A stretch of DNA of 26,338 bases from Pseudomonadota bacterium (GTDB lineage: Bacteria; Pseudomonadota; Alphaproteobacteria; Sphingomonadales; Sphingomonadaceae), in NCBI GenBank assembly GCA_023433445.1, contig JAEZCS010000053.1, positions 1-26,338 on the forward strand. Reading direction: 5' to 3'. Under the pieces are notes generated by a model that saw only the letters and a list, made by a program, of their open reading frames with translations, was not told the DNA's origin and ran no database searches. The translations under genes and the position numbers were made by a program. How positions within the stretch are numbered: the first letter of the stretch is position 1; each line of letters starts with the position of its first letter. This document shows positions 15,222-21,236 of the stretch, piece after piece.

Positions 15222-16385
15222 ATGGATGACGAGCAAGCCCTAGACCACGCTGTAACGCCCTCCCCCGCCGGTGATGATGCTTCTCCGGGGCGGGCGATGC
15301 GGGTGGCTGCCGCCCTGCAGGCCAAGGGCGGTGACGAGTTCGCCAAGCCCGGCAGCATCGTCGAGGTCAAGTTCGTCAAAGGCCAGTCGCTGAGCCTGAC
15401 CGCTTCGCGTTTGCTTGCGCTGATGATTTTGACTGCGGGCGGTGATGCCTGGGAGGACCGCCCGCACAAAATGCGAAAGGCGGACATTCGCCGCGGCCAC
15501 AAGGGCAATGAGCGCATCTCGGATATGCTCGAGGAACTGCATCGCACGCTTTTCGCGGTCGATGATAAGTCCTGGCGCGGCAAGAAGGCGACGCTGCGCT
15601 TTTCTCTGATCTCTTCATCGCGCGAAGAAGTGGAGGACGAGGAGGGCGCGGAGGCGGGGTGGATCGAGTGGGAATTCACGCCCGAGGCTCGGAAACTGAT
15701 TCAGGAATCGGAGACCTATGCGGTCCTGAACCGGCAGGCGGTGCTCGGCTTTCGGTCGACCTATGCGCTAAAGCTATACGAGATCGGGGCATTGCGGCTG
15801 CATCGACGCCAGTCGTTATGGAAGGGCGACATGACGGCATTGCGTGCGCTGCTCGGCATCGCGCCGGACGTTTACAAGGACTTTGCGCAGCTGCGCCGCA
15901 AGGTTCTCGAAAAGGCGAAGGCCGAAATCGACCAGCTCGCTCATTTCCGCGTGGAGTGGCGGGAAATCCGTCAGGGTCGAACCGTCACCGAGATCGAATT
16001 TCGTTTTGAGCCAAAGGATGCGCCTGAGCAGATAGCAACCGTGGATGAAATTGCCCGGCACTCTGCGGGGAGGAAGGCGAGGCGCGAAGACGAGGTCGAG
16101 ACTGTGGCCATCGAGGCCGTCACGCAGGCGGCGGTGGCGGCCTTGGTATCAAAGGATAAGACTGGGGTAGGGGAGGTCACCTTCCCGAACGGCACGATCC
16201 GATTTGGGTCGGACACGCTGGCGGCCATTGGCCGTTCGGCCGGGGGTGGTTGGGACATCGATCTGATTGCTGATGCCTATCGCGCGCAGATGGGTGAGAG
16301 GCTGGCGAAGCTGAAGGGCGCCAAACTGATCGCGTCTTGGACCGGCTTTTGCGAGAGCTTCCTGGCGCGGCGCGGGCGCCCTTGA
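15222..16385 (+). CDS. repA: Plasmid replication initiator RepA (Rep_3 type)
   Basis: A 387-residue replication initiator with a tandem winged-helix layout. The first domain includes SLSLTASRLLALMILTAGGD and the second TYALKLYEIGALRLHRR, with MTALRALLGIAPDVYKDFAQ and VLEKAKAEIDQLAHFRVEWR; these are typical of the Rep_3 superfamily. A C-terminal extension with GEVTFPNGTIRFGSDTL is seen in sphingomonad relatives. ATG at 15222 is used although no clear ribosome binding site precedes it; an ATG at 15217 is out of frame. The iteron array lies immediately upstream and parA and parB follow, so this is the plasmid replication module. Confidence 0.88.
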   Translation: MDDEQALDHAVTPSPAGDDASPGRAMRVAAALQAKGGDEFAKPGSIVEVKFVKGQSLSLTASRLLALMILTAGGDAWEDRPHKMRKADIRRGHKGNERISDMLEELHRTLFAVDDKSWRGKKATLRFSLISSSREEVEDEEGAEAGWIEWEFTPEARKLIQESETYAVLNRQAVLGFRSTYALKLYEIGALRLHRRQSLWKGDMTALRALLGIAPDVYKDFAQLRRKVLEKAKAEIDQLAHFRVEWREIRQGRTVTEIEFRFEPKDAPEQIATVDEIARHSAGRKARREDEVETVAIEAVTQAAVAALVSKDKTGVGEVTFPNGTIRFGSDTLAAIGRSAGGGWDIDLIADAYRAQMGERLAKLKGAKLIASWTGFCESFLARRGRP

Positions 16386-16388
16386 GCC

Positions 16389-16410
16389 GAAATTGCACCG
16401 GTGCAATTTC
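16389..16410. promoter_or_regulatory. Candidate parS / ParB operator, copy 1 (perfect 22-bp palindrome)
   Basis: A perfect 22-bp palindrome with the 18-bp core AATTGCACCGGTGCAATT begins 3 bases after the repA stop. The same core recurs at 17793-17810 between parA and parB. Two perfect copies flanking parA make this a strong candidate for the partition site or a ParB-family operator. It does not match the GTT-type parS of repABC plasmids. Confidence 0.7.
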
Positions 16411-16422
16411 AGGGTGGCTAGC

Positions 16423-16438
16423 CCCCCAAGAGGTCAGG
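16423..16438 (-). repeat. Reverse-oriented iteron between repA and parA
   Basis: The reverse complement reads CCTGACCTCTTGGGGG, identical to the sixth upstream iteron (15111-15126) and to a copy inside parB (18651-18666). It lies 12 bases after the first parS-like palindrome and upstream of the parA promoter. Confidence 0.75.
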
Positions 16439-16523
16439 TTGTAGGCGTGGACGAGAGGCTGGCGGCGCAATTCGAGGCAATTCGGCCAACCGGGCATACT
16501 CACTTGCGAAAATAAGCCTTTCA

Positions 16524-16553
16524 TTGACCTAAAAGTGCAAATTGAGCTATGCC
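16524..16553 (+). promoter_or_regulatory. Putative parA promoter
   Basis: TTGACC (16524-16529) and TATGCC (16548-16553) are 18 bases apart, and transcription would start shortly before the AAGGGGG ribosome binding site at 16568-16574. A half-palindrome GTGCAAATT, related to the parS-like core, lies in the spacer, suggesting partition-protein control. Confidence 0.45.
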
Positions 16554-16580
16554 CCCTACAGTTTCGCAAGGGGGCCTCTC

Positions 16581-17783
16581 TTGGCTGCATCACTCGATAT
16601 TGAGGGCACGCAGGATCTGCTGTCCGTCTCAACGCTTGCACAACGGACCAGCTCTGTTCTCGAGAGGCTCCGCGACTCTGCGCGTAGCGCCCGGGCGGAC
16701 GAACGGCGCGAGCCCACCTTCCCGATCGGTAAAGCGGCCGAACTGGTCGGCCGAACCGCGGCGGCCATTCGCGAGGCCGAGAAGGACGGCCGCTTGCCGC
16801 CGCCTCCGCGAACCGAAAATAATCGGCGCGTTGGTTATACCCTGGCGCAGCTCAACGACATGCGGGGATTGTTCGGCACCCGGCCCTGGCGGGCCGCCAC
16901 CGACCCCTGCTGCGTCATCGCGGTGCAGAACTTCAAGGGCGGGGTCGGGAAATCGACCCTGTCGGTGCATCTGGCCCAATATCTCGCGATCAAGGGCTAC
17001 CGGGTGGCCCTCATAGATTGCGACAGCCAGGCTTCGGCAACGACCCTGTTCGGTTATGTTCCCGACCTCGACCTAACCGAGGAGGACACGCTCTATCCGT
17101 TCCTGCGGCACGACGACATGGAGTCGCTCGACTACGCCCTGCGCAAGACTCACTTCGACGGCCTCGAGCTTGTCCCGGCAAATCTCCGGTTGTTCCAGTC
17201 GGAATATGAAATCGCGGCGCGTATGGCGCGCGGGCAGGGGAACCTGATCGACCGCATGGCACAAGGCATTGCGAGCATAGCCGATCGGTTTGATATCGTT
17301 GTTCTCGACCCGCCGCCGGCGCTCGGCGCGATCTCGCTTTCGGTGCTGCGTGCGGCCAATGCGCTGGTCGTGCCGGTGCCGCCGACGGTGATGGACTTCT
17401 CGTCGACTGCAGCCTTCCTCGCCATGCTCGATGAGACAATCGAGACGCTGGCCGATCGCGGATTGGCCCCGTCGCTGCAGTTCTTGCGCTTCGTGGCCTC
17501 CAAGGTCGACGAGAACAAGTCGATGCAGAAGGAATTGCTGAACTTGATGCGGACCCTTTTCGGCCACGCGATCGTGCGCACACCGCTCAAGGATTCGGCG
17601 GAAATCGACAATGCGACGGCGCGGCTGATGACCGTCTATGAGCTTGACGGACCTGTCACCAGTTCGGCGGTGCGCAACCGCTGCCTCGCCTATCTCGACG
17701 GCGTGAACAGTGAAATCGAGGTCGACATCCGGTCGATGTGGCCCAGCCATCTGGCGCGCTTGCGCAAGGAGGGCCTCGCCTGA
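16581..17783 (+). CDS. parA: Plasmid partition ATPase ParA
   Basis: A 400-residue Walker-type partition ATPase. An N-terminal DNA-binding region with a MerR-like helix-turn-helix (FPIGKAAELVGRTAAAIREA, RRVGYTLAQLNDMRGLFG, about residues 47-99) precedes the deviant Walker A KGGVGKST (about 119-126), VALIDCDSQAS, and FDIVVLDPPPALG. The size and N-terminal domain fit type Ia ParA, which also represses its own operon. TTG at 16581 is preferred because AAGGGGG lies six bases upstream; the frame is open to 16542 but that start has no such site. It is followed by a parS-like palindrome and parB. Confidence 0.92.
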   Translation: MAASLDIEGTQDLLSVSTLAQRTSSVLERLRDSARSARADERREPTFPIGKAAELVGRTAAAIREAEKDGRLPPPPRTENNRRVGYTLAQLNDMRGLFGTRPWRAATDPCCVIAVQNFKGGVGKSTLSVHLAQYLAIKGYRVALIDCDSQASATTLFGYVPDLDLTEEDTLYPFLRHDDMESLDYALRKTHFDGLELVPANLRLFQSEYEIAARMARGQGNLIDRMAQGIASIADRFDIVVLDPPPALGAISLSVLRAANALVVPVPPTVMDFSSTAAFLAMLDETIETLADRGLAPSLQFLRFVASKVDENKSMQKELLNLMRTLFGHAIVRTPLKDSAEIDNATARLMTVYELDGPVTSSAVRNRCLAYLDGVNSEIEVDIRSMWPSHLARLRKEGLA

Positions 17784-17792
17784 TGCGAGCAA

Positions 17793-17810
17793 AATTGCAC
17801 CGGTGCAATT
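17793..17810. promoter_or_regulatory. Candidate parS / ParB operator, copy 2
   Basis: A perfect 18-bp palindrome AATTGCACCGGTGCAATT lies in the 44-bp gap between parA and parB. It is the same core as 16389-16410. Its position inside the operon suggests a centromere or a roadblock-type control of parB. Confidence 0.7.
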
Positions 17811-17827
17811 CCGGGTAGAAGGGGTGG

Positions 17828-18844
17828 ATGATGAGCAAGAAAAACGCCAACTTCGCGGCTGATCTGGTCGCTGGAATCGACCCCACGCCGCAAGCCTCGG
17901 CCCCTCGGCGCCCGGGCATTGGCGCGAGCGTATTGGCGGGTCGAGAAAGTCGGCTCGCCGAATTGGCGACGGGCAGTGTCGTCTCACGCACGCATGAACT
18001 CGTCGATCCGGCACGCTGCCGGATGTGGGCGGGGCACAACCGCGAATATGCGCTCCTCAACGAGGAACGGTGCGCCGATCTCATCGAAAGCATCAAGGCG
18101 CAGGGTAAACAGGAAATGCCCGCCATCGTCCGGCGGGTAAAGGACGATCCTGCTGTCGATTTCGAGGTGATCTGCGGCGCGCGCAGGCATTGGACGATCA
18201 GCTGGCTTCGCGCCCATAACTATCCGGATTTTCGGTTCCTCGTCGATATCCGTAGCTTGACCGACGAGGAGGCGTTCCGGCTTGCTGACCTCGAGAACCG
18301 GGCGCGCGATGATCTTACAGATTTGGAACGCGCGCGCGACTATTTGCGCGCCCTCGACGCCTATTATGAGGGGCGCCAGAAGGTTATGGCCGAGCGCATC
18401 AATGTCACGGAAAGCTGGCTTAGCCGCTATCTCGACCTAGCACGGCTACCGGCTGAACTGATGGTAGCCTTCGCCCTCCCGCAGGATCTGCGGATCAAGC
18501 ATGTCACCGCGATCAAGCCTCTCTTGAAACCGGATGACCGGCGTCAGCGCGTGTTTTCCGAGGCGGCGCGGCTCGCGGAGGCGCAGGCCGATCGCACGGT
18601 GCCGTTGCCGGTTCCCGATATCATCCGCGCTCTCGCTCTGGCCGCCGATCCCCCCAAGAGGTCAGGATCCCCCAAGAAGTCAGGAAAGCCAGAAACGATC
18701 GTGTCCGAAGGGGGCAAGCCATTGCTGAAAGTGGAGGCGGTAGATCGTAAGGGTCTTAAACTTACCTTGCTTCCGCATGCCGGTGGTACGCGGGCTGAAG
18801 CGGAGGCCGCGCTGAAAGCGCTGCTCGATCGGCATTGGGCCTGA
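17828..18844 (+). CDS. parB: Plasmid partition protein ParB
   Basis: A 338-residue DNA-binding partition protein. The N-terminal region leads to a ParB/Srx domain (NREYALLNEERCADLIESIK, EVICGARRHWTISWL) with the GARR-type CTP-binding motif, followed by a helix-turn-helix (VMAERINVTESWLSRYLDLA). A flexible linker (about 275-286, DPPKRSGSPKKSGKP) joins a C-terminal dimerisation-like domain. The linker codons contain two reverse iterons. ATG at 17828 or the adjacent one at 17831 follows AGAAGGGG. The probable targets are the palindromes at 16389 and 17793. Confidence 0.9.
   Translation: MMSKKNANFAADLVAGIDPTPQASAPRRPGIGASVLAGRESRLAELATGSVVSRTHELVDPARCRMWAGHNREYALLNEERCADLIESIKAQGKQEMPAIVRRVKDDPAVDFEVICGARRHWTISWLRAHNYPDFRFLVDIRSLTDEEAFRLADLENRARDDLTDLERARDYLRALDAYYEGRQKVMAERINVTESWLSRYLDLARLPAELMVAFALPQDLRIKHVTAIKPLLKPDDRRQRVFSEAARLAEAQADRTVPLPVPDIIRALALAADPPKRSGSPKKSGKPETIVSEGGKPLLKVEAVDRKGLKLTLLPHAGGTRAEAEAALKALLDRHWA
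18651..18684 (-). repeat. Two reverse iterons inside the parB coding sequence
   Basis: On the minus strand, CCTGACCTCTTGGGGG (18651-18666) and CCTGACTTCTTGGGGG (18669-18684) lie 18 bp apart. The first is identical to iterons at 15111 and 16423. They encode the Pro/Lys/Ser linker of ParB. Confidence 0.8.
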
Positions 18845-18914
18845 TTTTCTTCGACGTGCTGAACTGTGAGCTCGCCCGCGGAGGCGTTACGATCTGCACA
18901 AGCCGATTGATTCA

Positions 18915-18943
18915 TTGAAACGATACTTGTTTGGATGCATATA
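18915..18943 (+). promoter_or_regulatory. Putative promoter of the antitoxin-toxin pair
   Basis: TTGAAA (18915-18920) is 17 bases from CATATA (18938-18943), and AGGAG at 18951-18955 precedes the ATG at 18963. The stretch is AT-richer than its surroundings. Confidence 0.5.
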
Positions 18944-18962
18944 TGAGGCAAGGAGTGCACTC

Positions 18963-19313
18963 ATGCTTGCCGCATTTTTGGACGATATTCGTGAAGGCGA
19001 CATGATCGCGCCGCGCCGCATGGCGGAACGCCTGCGCCTGCCGATGACGCGTCTATCGCGACTTGCGCACCTCAATCGCAACACCATGACCACACACCCC
19101 GGCAGCCCCGCTGTGCAGGCCAAGCTGGGGGAAATTGCCCGGATCATCGCGCGCGCCGCCGAGCTCGCTGGCGATGAAGGCAAGGCGATCATCTGGTTCA
19201 AGCATCAGCCTCTGCCCGGATTTGGCAAGACGGCTGAGGAATTGGTCGAGGATGGCCATGCCGATGTCGTGATCGAGGACCTCGATCGCATGGCTGCCGG
19301 TGTCTATTCCTGA
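18963..19313 (+). CDS. Xre/MbcA/ParS-type antitoxin
   Basis: A 116-residue antitoxin partner of the RES toxin. The N-terminal part is helix-turn-helix-like (APRRMAERLRLPMTRLSRLA). The C-terminal toxin-binding domain (DUF2384) has the usual pattern, with WFKHQPLPGFGKTAEELVED and a short GHADVVIEDLDR. ATG at 18963 is chosen because AGGAG lies seven bases upstream; the longer frame from 18915 would start inside the promoter. The RES gene starts 65 bases downstream. Antitoxins of this family block the toxin active site and repress the operon. Confidence 0.85.
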   Translation: MLAAFLDDIREGDMIAPRRMAERLRLPMTRLSRLAHLNRNTMTTHPGSPAVQAKLGEIARIIARAAELAGDEGKAIIWFKHQPLPGFGKTAEELVEDGHADVVIEDLDRMAAGVYS

Positions 19314-19378
19314 CGCGGTTGACTCTGGTTCACAGGCTTGACCGTGGCCATGTTTCCACATGCTGGTAGTGCGGCGCA

Positions 19379-19897
19379 ATGACCTATGCTCTTGCGTCGT
19401 TGTCGCTTCCGCTCTGGCGGATGATCGGGATCCGCCATCAGTTCAGTCTGCCGTCCGGGGAGGGCGCGCGGCTCTATGGCGGTCGCTGGAATCGGAAGGG
19501 CGTTCCGGCGCTCTACCTGGCTGCAGATGCGGTCACCGCAGTGGCGGAATATTATCAGGGACTGCCCAAGCCCGGGACGCTTGTCCCTTATCACCTCGAC
19601 GCGTCAGCGATCGCGGATCTCACCGATGCTGCGGCCGGCCCCTGCGACGGCCGCGTTGCCGAAGCCTTGGCGGCGAACTGGAAGACCCTGGCTTTGCTTG
19701 ATCGCAAGACGCCGCCGAGCTGGGCGCTGGCGGACGCGCTGATCGCGGCAGGAGCCGAGGGCGCACTCGTACCGTCGGTCCAGAATCCTGGCGGGCGGAA
19801 CCTGGTGCTGTGGCAATGGCACGAGAAGGCACAGCCAGGCGCTGGCGCCGCGCTCACCGTCCTGGATCCTGACGCGGCTCTGAGAACCCCCCGCTAG
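19379..19897 (+). CDS. RES-domain NAD+-consuming toxin
   Basis: A 172-residue RES-domain protein. The hallmark Arg, Glu and Ser residues after which the domain is named are visible in order: SGEGARLYGGRWNRKGVPAL, ALYLAADAVTAVAEYY, and VPSVQNPGGRNLVLWQ. RES toxins degrade NAD+ and stop growth when the antitoxin is lost. The ribosome binding site is weak. The stop codon TAG shares a CTAG with the stop of the convergent downstream gene. With the antitoxin it probably acts as a plasmid addiction module. Confidence 0.88.
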   Translation: MTYALASLSLPLWRMIGIRHQFSLPSGEGARLYGGRWNRKGVPALYLAADAVTAVAEYYQGLPKPGTLVPYHLDASAIADLTDAAAGPCDGRVAEALAANWKTLALLDRKTPPSWALADALIAAGAEGALVPSVQNPGGRNLVLWQWHEKAQPGAGAALTVLDPDAALRTPR

Positions 19898-21090
19898 GGA
19901 CCCGCACTGCGGGCCAACAGCCGGTCGACCTCGGCCATCGCTGCATCAAATTCGGCCAGCGCAGAGTGGGGGAGGGCGGAAGCCTCGTCCCCTGGTTCCG
20001 AGAGCGGCCCGCTTCGGGGTTCCTCCGCGACCAGCAGCACCCGGCCCTGGACCGCCTCGCGCCGGGCCAGGCCAGCAGCGACGAGGGCGTCGCCGATCGC
20101 ATAGGTGCCGCGCCGACTGACTCCGAACGCCGAGGCCATCTGATCGAGCCCGAGCGGCGCGAACGCGGCGAGCAAAGACCACACCTGCGGCGCCCGCGCA
20201 CTCGATCGCAGGTGCCCCAAGTGCTCGCCCATCAGCGCCGCGCGCCTCCGCGCGTCCGCGACCAGGTCTGAAAGCCGCATAGCGCTGGCGTGCAGGCTGT
20301 GGGCGGCCAGCAGCGCGCGTTCGCCGGGCCAGAGCTGCGGCTGTAGCGCTTGCGCCGTCACGGCGCCCGGGCAGGGGAGGGGGAGCCGCCACGTCCCGCA
20401 CGCACTCAGCACCCGCCCCAGCGCCGCATCAACCGCCCAGAGCGGGGTGCGTGGGGCGGCCTGCTCGACCGCGACCTTGCGCCCGCTGAGCGAAAAGCTT
20501 CGCACCGCGCGTTCCACCGGCGCGAACAGCGCATCGGCACGCAGCAGCGCGTTCAGACGAGCCAGGCCCGCGAAGGGTAGGGCAGTATCGTCGTTCGTGG
20601 CTGCTTGCTTGGCCAGCTCGGCCGCCTTGGCCAGCGCCTCACCCGCCAGCGTGTCTTCGGTTTGGGGCGGGTGGCCGGCAGTGAAGCGAGCGGCCGCGGC
20701 GACGGTCTGCGCGGCCCCGGCGAGCGGTGTCCAGGGGTGATGACCCAATTCTGCGAGCAGCGCGTGGACCATGGCATGCGCGGAACAGGGGGTGAGGGGC
20801 GTCTCCTGCGGGCCGCGATCGAACCCGGAAAACCACGCGTTGAATCGCAGCTCGGCGTCGGTGAACCCCGCCTGGGCCAGGGCCGAGAGCAGCACCGCGC
20901 GCAGCAACCCTACGCAGAACAGCCGTTTTTCGATATCGGTGAGGCTGACGAGGAGGCCGTCGAGGCGGCCGAGCGCGAACGCACATCCGGCCTGGGCGAG
21001 GCCCAACTCCTCGCAGGGAACGTCCGCATCGGCGGCGAGGGGATGGAAGGGCGCCATCCGTGATGTGTAGTGAAATACAGCTGGCTGCAC
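19894..21090 (-). CDS. Unrecognised protein with C-terminal helix-turn-helix
   Basis: A 398-residue protein that I cannot place with confidence. It is rich in Ala and Leu and largely helical. The C-terminal part looks like a winged helix (LAAFAPLGLDQMASAFGVSR, then ALVAAGLARREAVQGRVLLV), followed by an acidic tail. The layout resembles the helix-turn-helix proteins known as RHE_PE00001/DUF1612 near partition loci on rhizobial plasmids, but this is only a resemblance. The start is GTG at 21090; ATG at 21057 is possible, and neither has a strong ribosome binding site. The gene ends tail to tail with the RES toxin, sharing CTAG. Confidence 0.65.
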   Translation of the reverse strand: MQPAVFHYTSRMAPFHPLAADADVPCEELGLAQAGCAFALGRLDGLLVSLTDIEKRLFCVGLLRAVLLSALAQAGFTDAELRFNAWFSGFDRGPQETPLTPCSAHAMVHALLAELGHHPWTPLAGAAQTVAAAARFTAGHPPQTEDTLAGEALAKAAELAKQAATNDDTALPFAGLARLNALLRADALFAPVERAVRSFSLSGRKVAVEQAAPRTPLWAVDAALGRVLSACGTWRLPLPCPGAVTAQALQPQLWPGERALLAAHSLHASAMRLSDLVADARRRAALMGEHLGHLRSSARAPQVWSLLAAFAPLGLDQMASAFGVSRRGTYAIGDALVAAGLARREAVQGRVLLVAEEPRSGPLSEPGDEASALPHSALAEFDAAMAEVDRLLARSAGP

Positions 21091-21120
21091 AACTGCTCGG
21101 ATGGTCTGTAAGCGAACATG

Positions 21121-21138
21121 TGATAATTGCAGTTATCA
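21121..21138. promoter_or_regulatory. Small inverted repeat upstream of the unrecognised gene
   Basis: TGATAA and TTATCA flank TTGCAG (18 bp in total), 31 bases before the GTG at 21090. It could be an operator, possibly for the downstream HTH protein itself. The rest of the gap up to the transposon shows nothing clear. Confidence 0.35.
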
Positions 21139-21198
21139 TATAAGCGTGTTTGATGCCGTTCCCGGGAATAGGCTACGCCCCTGTCGTTTTCCCCATAA

Positions 21199-21236
21199 GG
21201 GGGCGTTTGCGGGAGGGGGCGAAATCCTACGCTAAG
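21199..21236 (+). repeat. Left terminal inverted repeat of the Tn3-family element
   Basis: A 38-bp repeat with three mismatches to the right end (positions 25, 27 and 34). The tnpA stop codon (21227-21229) lies inside it. CATAA precedes it. Confidence 0.95.
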
